Under the pieces are notes generated by a model that saw only the letters and a list, made by a program, of their open reading frames with translations, was not told the DNA's origin and searched no databases. This document shows positions 8,240 to 15,633 of a DNA stretch of 47,535 bases, piece after piece. Each line of letters opens with the position of its first letter. The first letter of the stretch is position 1. This stretch comes from Kiritimatiellia bacterium (lineage in GTDB: Bacteria; Verrucomicrobiota; Kiritimatiellia; JAQICX01). Where the stretch lies: positions 1 through 47,535 of the forward strand of contig JAQICX010000010.1 in assembly GCA_027858345.1 (NCBI GenBank). Reading direction: 5' to 3'. The translations under genes and the position numbers were made by a program.

Positions 8240-8902
8240 ATGAAAGTTTTTAGAGAAATATCTATTGTCTTATTGTGTTGTTTGATGACTAGTTTGTTTT
8301 TTGGCTGCATATCTTCAACCACATCATCTAGTGATGTTGTTAAAAAGTATGAACCAGTTGACTATGAAAGAAACACGGACAAGTGGGTCATGGAGATGAA
8401 GTTTATGCGCACCCAGAGCATGGCTCCTGTTAACAAACTTCGTAGTGGAGATTCTATTGAGGTTTTCCTGCGTGGTATACCTGAGGAAGTTCATGTTCAG
8501 GATGTTATTGATCATGATGGCTATTTGAACCTTCCTTATATAGGAAGGATTAAACTTGCAGGCAAAACAAGCTCTGAAGTTGAACTTGAGATTGAAGATG
8601 CTTACATAAGTGGCGAGATATACAACAATATTAGTGTCATCATTGTGACTCCGCAAGATGAATATTTTGTCAGAGGTGAGGTCGAACGTCCAGGTAAATT
8701 TGTTATCACCGGCGAAACAACATTGAGCCAAGCTGTTGCAACTGCGGGAGATTTTACTGATTTTTCGGATAAAAGAGACATAATAATCAGACGTAATGGC
8801 AGATCATATAAATATGATATGAACAAGATAGACAAGGGGGAACAAAAGGATCCCTTCGTTTTGCCTGGAGATATTATTGTCGTTGGCAGACGTCTTGTTT
8901 AA
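8240..8902 (+). CDS. Short OPX (Wza-like) polysaccharide export lipoprotein
   Basis: 220 residues. The signal peptide ends in a lipobox-like LFFGC with Cys23 as the lipidation site; the Phe at -2 is atypical. A poly-export domain begins near residue 68 (LRSGDSIEVFLRG) and includes the usual DHDGYLNLPYIG. One SLBB domain runs from about residue 145 (EYFVRGEVERPGKF) to the PGDIIVVGRRLV end. The protein stops directly after the SLBB domain, so it lacks the C-terminal amphipathic helix that forms the outer-membrane pore in E. coli Wza (about 380 residues). It therefore probably needs a separate outer-membrane channel, for which the 4741-5958 barrel is the candidate. An AGGA ribosome site is present, 23 nt after the kinase stop. 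Confidence 0.9.
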   Translation: MKVFREISIVLLCCLMTSLFFGCISSTTSSSDVVKKYEPVDYERNTDKWVMEMKFMRTQSMAPVNKLRSGDSIEVFLRGIPEEVHVQDVIDHDGYLNLPYIGRIKLAGKTSSEVELEIEDAYISGEIYNNISVIIVTPQDEYFVRGEVERPGKFVITGETTLSQAVATAGDFTDFSDKRDIIIRRNGRSYKYDMNKIDKGEQKDPFVLPGDIIVVGRRLV

Positions 8903-8945
8903 TTCAAAATAGCATGTTGCTCTACAGTATAAAACAGATAAAAGA

Positions 8946-9554
8946 ATGAAAAAATTTCTACTAATTTTCTTTGGGATAATTTTGATTTTATTAGGTTTTT
9001 TTAGCGTTAACTATTCTATAAATGCTAGTAGGGCACAGGCTATATACACTCAGTCGAGATATTCACAGAGAGCTGCGGAGCTCTCTCCCGAAAATATATA
9101 TTCAAACTATCTGCATGCAACCAAACTTTATCCTTGGAATTTCTATTTTTCAGCATATGCAGGTGAAGCGCTTTTCTATAATTTATCCAACTATGAAGGT
9201 GATGAGCTTGTGCACTGCAACGAAATTATCGAAGAGATTGCCCGTCAGGGCTTAGAGACCAATCCATATAATACTCAGCTCATATATTTGAATATGAGAA
9301 TGCTTCAACTGGAATCGCCCAAATCAGCATTAGAATATTGGCAGAAATTTGTTGATTGGTATTTTTGGAGTGATTACAATCACTCTGTTCTTGCTGAACT
9401 TTATGCCAAATCTGGTATGTATGAAAATGCTTTAAATGAGTTAAAATATTTAGAAAAATTCCCCAAATTACTCGATCACACAAAACACCTTATAGATGAT
9501 GCTTGGCTGCTGGAGATGAAACAACCTCTTTTGGCTCCCGGTGACAAACAATAA
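8946..9554 (+). CDS. Membrane-anchored TPR-like protein of the export locus
   Basis: 202 residues. One N-terminal hydrophobic segment (residues 4-24) probably anchors it in the inner membrane with the rest in the periplasm. The remainder is helical and Tyr/Leu-rich, with degenerate tetratricopeptide-like repeats. The clearest one is around residues 145-180 (HSVLAELYAKSGMYENALNE). The name of the family is not recognised. It follows the OPX gene by 43 nt on the same strand and is probably co-transcribed. The ribosome site is weak. A scaffold role in polysaccharide assembly or export is only inferred from position. A family-2 element begins 5 nt after its stop. Confidence 0.7.
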   Translation: MKKFLLIFFGIILILLGFFSVNYSINASRAQAIYTQSRYSQRAAELSPENIYSNYLHATKLYPWNFYFSAYAGEALFYNLSNYEGDELVHCNEIIEEIARQGLETNPYNTQLIYLNMRMLQLESPKSALEYWQKFVDWYFWSDYNHSVLAELYAKSGMYENALNELKYLEKFPKLLDHTKHLIDDAWLLEMKQPLLAPGDKQ

Positions 9555-9559
9555 AAACA

Positions 9560-9825
9560 TTAGTTTTCGGTTGGGGACTGAAACATGCATTTCAATTAGT
9601 AAAATTAACAGAAAACGCATTGTTTTATCACCCGTTCCATGCTTCGCTCTTTAGCTACGCAGGACACAGTGGGTGATAAAAACGAAAAATAATTTTCGTC
9701 GGTCAGCGACCGCCGCTACAGTATGAAATGTGCAGTTTAACGGTTAATTGCAAAATTAATGGCTGTAGCGTCGGTCGATGACCGACGGACAATGACGTCA
9801 TGCAATGAGCCAACCGAAAAATTAA
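9560..9825 (+). mobile_element. Family-2 MITE-like element with interrupted palindrome
   Basis: Ends TTAGTTTTCGGTTGG (9560-9574) and CCAACCGAAAAATTAA (9810-9825) are inverted repeats. The left part is module B. Its GGGTGATAAA palindrome is split by a 33-nt segment (9634-9666) that also occurs, slightly changed, at 218-247. The right part holds two facing copies of the CGTCGGTC hairpin cassette (9697-9721 and 9763-9787), which could pair into one long stem. The element fills most of the gap between the TPR gene and the next promoter and has no coding capacity. Confidence 0.7.
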
Positions 9826-9939
9826 GCTAAAAATATTTTTTCTATCTTTTTTTTAAAATTTAGATTTTAATTTTGTTTCATTAACCGTCTCATTTTAAGC
9901 TATTTATAGTCTTATGTCAGAAAGTATGTAACTTAAATC

Positions 9940-9997
9940 AAAAAAAAAGCTTTTTTTAGAAGAAAATACTTGCAAATTGGGTCGGTTTATATAATAA
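9940..9997 (+). promoter_or_regulatory. Probable promoter of the secreted-protein gene
   Basis: An A9-GC-T7 palindromic tract (9940-9957) precedes a TTGCAA -35 (9970-9975), a 16-nt spacer and TAATAA (9992-9997). A near-identical A8-GCTG-T7 tract precedes the -35 of the 4741 gene. The leader would be about 85 nt. Confidence 0.5.
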
Positions 9998-10086
9998 TTG
10001 AAACAAAATCGGATAAATGTATGCTTTTATAGCCTGAAACAGGCTTATAATTGCTTAAATTAAATAATAATGGGAGGTCATAAAAT

Positions 10087-11214
10087 ATGACTCGTTTAAT
10101 AAAAATAATAGCTATAGTTGCTGTTTTAGCTTCTGCTTCTGTGCTACAGGCTCAGATCTTTGACGAGACCTATTCTGGTGCTACAACTAATAGTGGACCA
10201 GCCTACGTTACTAGTAACGGGGTTACATGGGTGGCAAATGAAGGTTTGAATATTTCAAATTCAGCTGCTGTATTTGAATATACAGGTACTGCAAATATAA
10301 CAAATACACAAGTTGCATTTACAATAAAACCTGTGCTAAATGACGCTGTACCAACAGATGTTGCTGGTGCTGCAGTGGTTTTTTGGGTAAACACATCTTC
10401 AAATGTTTATTACCTTGAAACTGCTGGTACTACTGTATCAAACGACGCTGTAAATGTAATTCAAGGTGACGGAACGGTTGATTTCTTCGTTAAGATTAAT
10501 TATGTTGCACAAACTTTTGATCTGAGAGTAAATGGAACAGACTTTGATACCTCTGATATAGTTTTCACTGGTGCTCCTTTCTATTCAACTGATCCAACAA
10601 ACCTTACTCAATTGGTAATCAGAGAAACAAGTGATAGCGATGTTGCTGTTGTTCAAGTTTTTGAAGTTCAAGAACTTGATCCTTCTGGTGCTCCTACCGC
10701 TGTAACAGGTGCAGACATAAAGGTTTACAAGAAAGACGGTAAGGTTTATGTTGAACTGAATATTGAAACAGATGGTAAGCCAACATATTTCTCCGTAGCC
10801 AGAGAAGATGGAAACGGTGTAGTTTTGTGGGACAGTGGAAAAGTTGAATATAAAGACGGACAGGCTGTTTATGTATTTGATAGCGACACCACTATTGATC
10901 CTACCAAAACATACACATATGTAGTTACAGATTTGCTTGAAAATGGAGTTCCTTCTACTTTAGGAGAATGGACAGCATATGATGTAAAAGTTAATCCAAT
11001 GCTTGAAGCTAAGTCTTTTGAAATGACTCAAACACAAATGACTCTTACATTTGCATCAGTTCCTGATGAAACATATAAGGTTGTTGGTTTTGTTACTCTA
11101 GGTGGAGAGTCATCTCTAGTCGAAGATAATATTCAATCTCAAGGTGATACAACAGAAGTAGGAATAAACCTAATTGGTAACACTAACTTCTACTTTCAAA
11201 TTATCAAGAAGTAA
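10087..11214 (+). CDS. Secreted beta-rich protein of unknown function
   Basis: 375 residues with a clear Sec signal peptide (MTRLIKIIAIVAVLASASVLQAQ, cleaved near residue 23). The mature part is rich in Thr, Val, Asn and Asp. It appears to consist of an N-terminal beta-sandwich of about 180 residues, resembling a laminin-G/concanavalin fold (FWVNTSSNVYYLE, VDFFVKINY), then a fibronectin-III-like segment at about 200-300 (TYTYVVTDLLENG). No catalytic motif, lipobox or sorting signal was found. It has its own promoter, a strong GGGAGG ribosome site and its own terminator, so it is a single-gene unit. The similarity of its upstream A/T tract to that of the barrel gene hints at shared control with the export locus. 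The function is not recognised. Confidence 0.75.
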   Translation: MTRLIKIIAIVAVLASASVLQAQIFDETYSGATTNSGPAYVTSNGVTWVANEGLNISNSAAVFEYTGTANITNTQVAFTIKPVLNDAVPTDVAGAAVVFWVNTSSNVYYLETAGTTVSNDAVNVIQGDGTVDFFVKINYVAQTFDLRVNGTDFDTSDIVFTGAPFYSTDPTNLTQLVIRETSDSDVAVVQVFEVQELDPSGAPTAVTGADIKVYKKDGKVYVELNIETDGKPTYFSVAREDGNGVVLWDSGKVEYKDGQAVYVFDSDTTIDPTKTYTYVVTDLLENGVPSTLGEWTAYDVKVNPMLEAKSFEMTQTQMTLTFASVPDETYKVVGFVTLGGESSLVEDNIQSQGDTTEVGINLIGNTNFYFQIIKK

Positions 11215-11243
11215 ATAAATCATCTTTCATCAATTTATCAAAG

Positions 11244-11274
11244 AAGCTCACGGTTCGCCGTGAGCTTTTTTTTT
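11244..11274 (+). terminator. Terminator of the secreted-protein gene
   Basis: A perfect 10-bp stem AAGCTCACGG/CCGTGAGCTT closed by a TTCG tetraloop is followed by a run of T. Confidence 0.95.
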
Positions 11275-11667
11275 GGTTAAGCGGAGATATGTTCGCTTTG
11301 CTCGCAGGTTAAGATTGAGAAGCTCGCAACGCTCGCTTCTCCGAGGTCATTTCCTTCATACTCGGCTACAGCTAGAAGCGTGCAGTTTAGGGGAAGGTTG
11401 CTGAATCAATATCTGTAGCCGGGGAACAATGTTAAAAGTTTGAGTCCTGAGTCGTGAGACCCCTGAGTCCTAATAAGTTAATTCCTGCCTTAGAACGGCA
11501 GTCGCACAGGCTTCGTACAAGGCGAGCTACGAATAAAGGACGCCGAGGACGGCGTCCCTCCCTGCTTGCAAAACAACCATTAAACTGCAGCTTCACACCT
11601 GTAGCCGAGTCGCTCCGGCTCGGGGAGCAACGAGCTAGCTTTGCTAGTCCCGCAGGGCTGGAAACTT
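11275..11667. repeat. Intergenic hairpin-repeat mosaic 3' of dgt
   Basis: No gene is supported. The tract holds GC-rich hairpin pieces: GAAGCTCGC...GCTCGCTTC near 11320-11340, GGACGCCGAGGACGGCGTCC at 11537-11556, and a CTGTAGCCGAGTCGC...GGCTCGG unit near 11600-11622 that resembles the terminal repeat. A GAGTCCTGAGTC word lies at 11442-11472. Confidence 0.6.
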
Positions 11668-12807
11668 TTAGTCGCTTAGTTTTGGCGAGAAGTGAATTTT
11701 TCCTGGCAGTATGATTTGTTTCATGCTTTTCAAAGCAAATGAATCAGTCATGCCTGACACGTAGTCGAGTATAATCTGCTCTGGTTGGTGCTTGTTTTCC
11801 TCTTTATAAAATGGTTGCATTTGCATTAGGAAGCTACCAAACTGGTGATCTAGATCTAAGTTTTCAGGCTCCAGGTATGCATCATTTTCAAAGCCATATT
11901 TTTTAAACATATCAAGTAGATAGTTAAAGATGGTTTGAATTATGTTCTCGCCATAGTTTTTATAGTTTGCAATTTTAGGATGAAAATATATATTTTGGTA
12001 GTTGAAGTTTCTAAGTTCTTTTAGAAGCTCAAATTTATCATCAGAGAAAGTTATTATATCTTTGTCTTTGGATGTCTCAATTAAATCTTTGACCAGTTCG
12101 TTAATGATTTCACCATTGCTTGTGCCCACTTCCTGGCGTAGACTTTTGGGCAGGTTTTTCTTTTCAATAAATCCAGCAATAATCGCATCTTCGATGTCAC
12201 GTCCCAAGTAGGCAACTTTGTCTGAAAAGCGGCAGATGCAACCTTCGTATGATGCTGGATAGTGATTGCGGTCATTGATATCTTCAAGAATTAATTTTTC
12301 GTTTCTTGGCTTTAGATATTGCTCAAATTTTTCACCATTATGAAAAGCTATTCCATCTCTGACTGCATAGGTGAGGTTGAGACCACGTCCGCCACGTGAT
12401 AAGCAGTCAACAACTCTTAGACTGTTGATTTCATGGATGAATTTCATATCGCCAGGGAGTATTTTGCTTAGGGCATTTTCGCCGGCGTGTCCGAAAGGTG
12501 CATGTCCTAAATCATGTCCAAGTCCGATAGAATATGCCAATTCTGTATCTAAATTCCAGTCACCAGCAAGGTTAAGTCCTTTGCAAATGCTGGCAGCAAT
12601 TGTAGCGACGTGCAGAACGTGTTCAATTCTTGTGCATACGTGGTCGTTGTCGGGATCAAAGAACACCTGAGTTTTGTGTTTTAGTCGTCTGAAAGGTGTT
12701 GCGTGTATAATTGCAGTTTGGTCTCTGTAATATTCACCTCTTACGGGATATGTTTTTTCCCTTTTGCGTTCAAAATAAATATTTTGGTCTAGTGGATTTA
12801 CTGGCAT
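11668..12807 (-). CDS. dgt: dGTP triphosphohydrolase (dNTPase, HD superfamily)
   Basis: Hydrolyses dGTP, and in many homologues other dNTPs, to the nucleoside and triphosphate; acts in nucleotide pool control. 379 residues, the size of the short dNTPase class. The HD-domain metal ligands are visible: His63 in RIEHVLH, His98-Asp99 in GLGHDLGHAPFGH, and Asp196 in RFSDKVAYLGRDIED. The N-terminal RDQTAIIHATPFRRLKHKTQVF is the family signature for the segment that contacts nucleotide. An AAAGGT ribosome site lies just before the ATG. It is transcribed divergently from map, and the two promoters overlap. Confidence 0.93.
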   Translation of the reverse strand: MPVNPLDQNIYFERKREKTYPVRGEYYRDQTAIIHATPFRRLKHKTQVFFDPDNDHVCTRIEHVLHVATIAASICKGLNLAGDWNLDTELAYSIGLGHDLGHAPFGHAGENALSKILPGDMKFIHEINSLRVVDCLSRGGRGLNLTYAVRDGIAFHNGEKFEQYLKPRNEKLILEDINDRNHYPASYEGCICRFSDKVAYLGRDIEDAIIAGFIEKKNLPKSLRQEVGTSNGEIINELVKDLIETSKDKDIITFSDDKFELLKELRNFNYQNIYFHPKIANYKNYGENIIQTIFNYLLDMFKKYGFENDAYLEPENLDLDHQFGSFLMQMQPFYKEENKHQPEQIILDYVSGMTDSFALKSMKQIILPGKIHFSPKLSD

Positions 12808-12859
12808 TCTTTACCTTTCTAGTAACTGTATAATAACCACACAAATAATGTATACTGCG

Positions 12860-12888
12860 ATAATAGAAAATAGTAATTGCGAAAACAA
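12860..12888 (-). promoter_or_regulatory. Promoter of dgt
   Basis: On the minus strand TTGTTT (12883-12888), a 17-nt spacer and TATTAT (12860-12865). It shares bases 12877-12888 with the -35 region of the divergent map promoter. Confidence 0.55.
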
Positions 12889-12905
12889 GTATAAAATAAT
12901 ATAAT
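12877..12905 (+). promoter_or_regulatory. Promoter of the map operon
   Basis: TTGCGA (12877-12882), a 17-nt spacer and a perfect TATAAT (12900-12905), about 40 nt before the map ATG. The same TTGCGA-17-TATAAT arrangement precedes the LptF/G gene. Confidence 0.75.
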
Positions 12906-12945
12906 GTCGCATTAATTTATGTAAAGAACTGAAAACAAGCGAGAA

Positions 12946-13800
12946 ATGCAATTTATGAATAAAGTTACACCAGGAATGATTAGTCCCGCATTAAGAGTGC
13001 CTGCAAGTATTGTAAAACCTGTGTATGCTAATACTGGTATTCCAACGCGAGGTCGATCAACACTTTTTTTAACAAATGACAGAATCGAAGCACTGCGGGA
13101 TACTTGTCGAATAGCCAAAGAGGTTTTGGATATTGCGGCAGCTGCAGTAAAAGAGGGGGTGACAGGAACAGAGATTGATTTTATTGCACATGAGGCTTGT
13201 ATTGAGCGTGGTGCATATCCAAGTTGTTTGAACTATAATGGTTTCCCCAAGAGTATTTGTGTTTCTGTTAATGAAGTTATTTGTCATGGAATTCCTGATA
13301 GCAGGGCGTTTGAGAATGGTGATATAGTCAACATTGATGTAACAGTGTTTAAAAATGGGTATCATGGTGATTGCTCTAAGATGGTTTTGGTGGGTGATGT
13401 TGACGAACGTTCCAGGAAGCTTGTTGAGGTTGCTGAAGAGAGCCTATATATAGGAATTAATGCAATAAAAGTTGGTGGGCGTATTAAAGATATTGGAAAG
13501 GCGATTGATTCTTTTGTGCAAAAGAATGGTTTTTCGGTTGTGCAGGCCTATTGTGGTCATGGTATTGGTGAGACTTTTCATGCAGATCCTCAGGTCCCTC
13601 ATAATTTTACTCCAGAGATTAAGTATAAAATTAAGTCGGGAATGGTTTTTACTATTGAGCCTATGATTAATATGGGTGACTGGCGTCATAAGCTTTGGGA
13701 AGACGATTGGACTGCTGTGACGATTGATGGTTTGCCAAGTGCACAGTTTGAGCATACAATTCTTGTGAAAAGAGATGGTGTTGAAGTGCTTACCGGGTAG
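12946..13800 (+). CDS. map: Methionine aminopeptidase, type I
   Basis: Removes the initiator methionine from nascent proteins. 284 residues: a catalytic pita-bread domain from about residue 40, plus an N-terminal extension of about 40 residues not present in the short E. coli type. All metal ligands can be placed: Asp131, Asp142, His205, Glu238 and Glu269, with His114 (CHGIP) and His212 as the catalytic histidines. Two in-frame ATGs (12946 and 12955) are both close to a weak GCGAG/GAGAA ribosome site, so the exact start is uncertain by three residues. First gene of a plus-strand group that includes hemolysin III, a sugar kinase and a flippase-like protein. Confidence 0.95.
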   Translation: MQFMNKVTPGMISPALRVPASIVKPVYANTGIPTRGRSTLFLTNDRIEALRDTCRIAKEVLDIAAAAVKEGVTGTEIDFIAHEACIERGAYPSCLNYNGFPKSICVSVNEVICHGIPDSRAFENGDIVNIDVTVFKNGYHGDCSKMVLVGDVDERSRKLVEVAEESLYIGINAIKVGGRIKDIGKAIDSFVQKNGFSVVQAYCGHGIGETFHADPQVPHNFTPEIKYKIKSGMVFTIEPMINMGDWRHKLWEDDWTAVTIDGLPSAQFEHTILVKRDGVEVLTG

Positions 13801-13838
13801 TAAACTGGTATTAAATTGAAATTTAGAAAGTTGGCATA

Positions 13839-14519
13839 ATGAGTGACATCGATCATAGGAATATATTGAATAACTTTGTTGAGAAGGCAAAACATCAAGA
13901 CAAGCTTGAGTTTATGAATAGTTTAATTCATGGTCTTGCTGCTGTTTTCAGTCTGGTTGCTTTAGCAGCTATGGTTGTGTTTGCATCAATGGAGCAATCA
14001 ACATGGAAGATTGTGAGTTGTGCAATATATGGTGCAACGATGTTTATACTGTTTCTTTCATCAACTTTATATCACGCATTTAAGCAACCTAAGGTTAAAG
14101 AGTTTTTCCACATATTGGATCATTCAGCAATTTTTTTGTTAATTGCCGGCACATATACGCCATTTTTGTTGGCAACAAATTTACGAGGTCCATTTGGTTG
14201 GTCTCTATTTGGTGTGATTTGGGGATTTGCTGTTGTTGGAATAGTGATTAAGGCATTTTTTACGGGTAAGTTTAAAGTTCTATCTACGATGATATATCTT
14301 TTGATGGGTTGGATTATTGTTTTGGCAATGAAAAGGTTGTGGTATGCAATTGAACCGGCTGGTTTCTTCTGGTTAGTAGCTGGCGGTTTACTATATACAC
14401 TGGGTACAATATTCTATTTAAATAGGAAGTTAAAATATCATCATGCAATATGGCATATATTTGTGTTCTTTGCAAGTGTGTGTCAGTTTATATCAGTTAT
14501 GTTTTATGTCATTTTGTAA
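13839..14519 (+). CDS. Hemolysin III family (PAQR) membrane protein
   Basis: 226 residues with seven predicted membrane helices. The PAQR zinc-site residues are present: His79 in SSTLYH, Asp94 in HILDHSAIF, and His202 and His206 in KYHHAIWH. The AGTYTPF motif near residue 104 is also typical. Bacterial members (YqfA/TrhA) affect membrane lipid homeostasis; a true hemolysin role is doubtful. The gene lies 38 nt after map and ends 10 nt before the kinase start, so it is probably in the same operon. The ribosome site is weak. Confidence 0.88.
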   Translation: MSDIDHRNILNNFVEKAKHQDKLEFMNSLIHGLAAVFSLVALAAMVVFASMEQSTWKIVSCAIYGATMFILFLSSTLYHAFKQPKVKEFFHILDHSAIFLLIAGTYTPFLLATNLRGPFGWSLFGVIWGFAVVGIVIKAFFTGKFKVLSTMIYLLMGWIIVLAMKRLWYAIEPAGFFWLVAGGLLYTLGTIFYLNRKLKYHHAIWHIFVFFASVCQFISVMFYVIL

Positions 14520-14529
14520 AAGGAGAAAG

Positions 14530-15633
14530 ATGGATATACAACAAATTAGTGAGAGGTTCTCTATTGCTGGTCGTTTTGTTTCTGCAAAGCCATTGGGAAA
14601 TGGCAATGTCAATGAGACAGTTCTAGTATCTTATGTCCAGGAAAGCGGTCAGGAAGCACGATATGTTTTTCAGCGAATAAATCATAATGTTTTTACAAAA
14701 CCACTAGAGTTGATGGATAACTATGTTAGAGTTTCTCGGCATATAAAAAATAAGTTTGACCAAGATACCTCCGGTACTGCACATAGAAGTGTGGATGTTG
14801 TGCTTACAAAATCTGGAGAAACATGTTGTCTGCTTGAAAATGGGGAGTATTGGCGGGCATATAAGTATCTTGAAAACACAAAGACTTATGAGGTTGTTGA
14901 AAATGCCGATCAGGCATATGAAGCAGCAAAGACATTTGCTGAATTCTTAAAATTGATTAGAGATTTATCTGGCGAAAGGCTACATGAAACAATACCTGAT
15001 TTTCATAATACTTCGAAAAGAATAGAAGTCTTAGAGGAAGCTGTCAAAAATGATTCCTATAATCGACTTAAGGATGTTGAACAAGAGGTTAATTTTATTT
15101 TTGATCGAAAAGAAGAAGCGGGCACACTGCTTAGGCTTTTGGCTGAGGGTAAGTTGACAGAACGAATAACGCATAATGATACAAAATTGAATAATGTTCT
15201 TTTGGATGTTAAAACAGGTTGTGGGGTCTGTGTAATTGATTTAGATACCGTTATGCCTGGACTTATTCACTATGATTTTGGGGATATGGTGCGTAGCGGT
15301 GCTGCTTCTACGGATGAAAACGAAAGTGATTTATCTAAAGTTTATATGAAGTTTGATATGTATAGTGCAATTCTTCATGGTTTCTTAAAAAATTCTAATG
15401 GTTTTATGACCCCTCTTGACAAAGAACTTCTTCCATTAAGTGCAAAGATTATTACTCTAGAGACAGGTGTAAGATTTTTGACTGATTATCTAATTGGTGA
15501 CGAGTATTTTAAGATTAGGTATCCAAATGAGAACTTTGACAGGGCTAGAATGCAGTTAAAGCTTGTTGCATCAATGGAGGAACAATTTGAGAGCATGCAG
15601 AATGAGGTAAGTAAGGTGATTTGCTGTGAGTAG
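14530..15633 (+). CDS. NahK-like sugar kinase (aminoglycoside phosphotransferase fold)
   Basis: 367 residues. The start at 14530 is chosen because AGGAG lies 4-5 nt upstream; a longer frame starting at 14443 would overlap the previous gene. The kinase catalytic loop is HNDTKLNN at 215-222 (Asp217), and the metal-binding motif is VIDLDTVMPG (Asp237), followed by DFGDMVRS. The DTVMPG and GDMVRS pattern is that of N-acetylhexosamine 1-kinase (NahK), which phosphorylates GlcNAc or GalNAc at C1 in salvage of amino sugars. Substrate is inferred from these motifs only. The end overlaps the next gene by 8 bp, suggesting translational coupling. Confidence 0.8.
   Translation: MDIQQISERFSIAGRFVSAKPLGNGNVNETVLVSYVQESGQEARYVFQRINHNVFTKPLELMDNYVRVSRHIKNKFDQDTSGTAHRSVDVVLTKSGETCCLLENGEYWRAYKYLENTKTYEVVENADQAYEAAKTFAEFLKLIRDLSGERLHETIPDFHNTSKRIEVLEEAVKNDSYNRLKDVEQEVNFIFDRKEEAGTLLRLLAEGKLTERITHNDTKLNNVLLDVKTGCGVCVIDLDTVMPGLIHYDFGDMVRSGAASTDENESDLSKVYMKFDMYSAILHGFLKNSNGFMTPLDKELLPLSAKIITLETGVRFLTDYLIGDEYFKIRYPNENFDRARMQLKLVASMEEQFESMQNEVSKVICCE

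Noticed and set aside
11454-11714. Open frame between dgt and the secreted-protein gene
   Set aside because: It runs through hairpin repeats and into the antisense of dgt. No start signal.
14443-14529. Longer start for the NahK-like kinase at 14443
   Set aside because: It overlaps the hemolysin III gene by 77 bp and lacks a ribosome site; AGGAG precedes the ATG at 14530.
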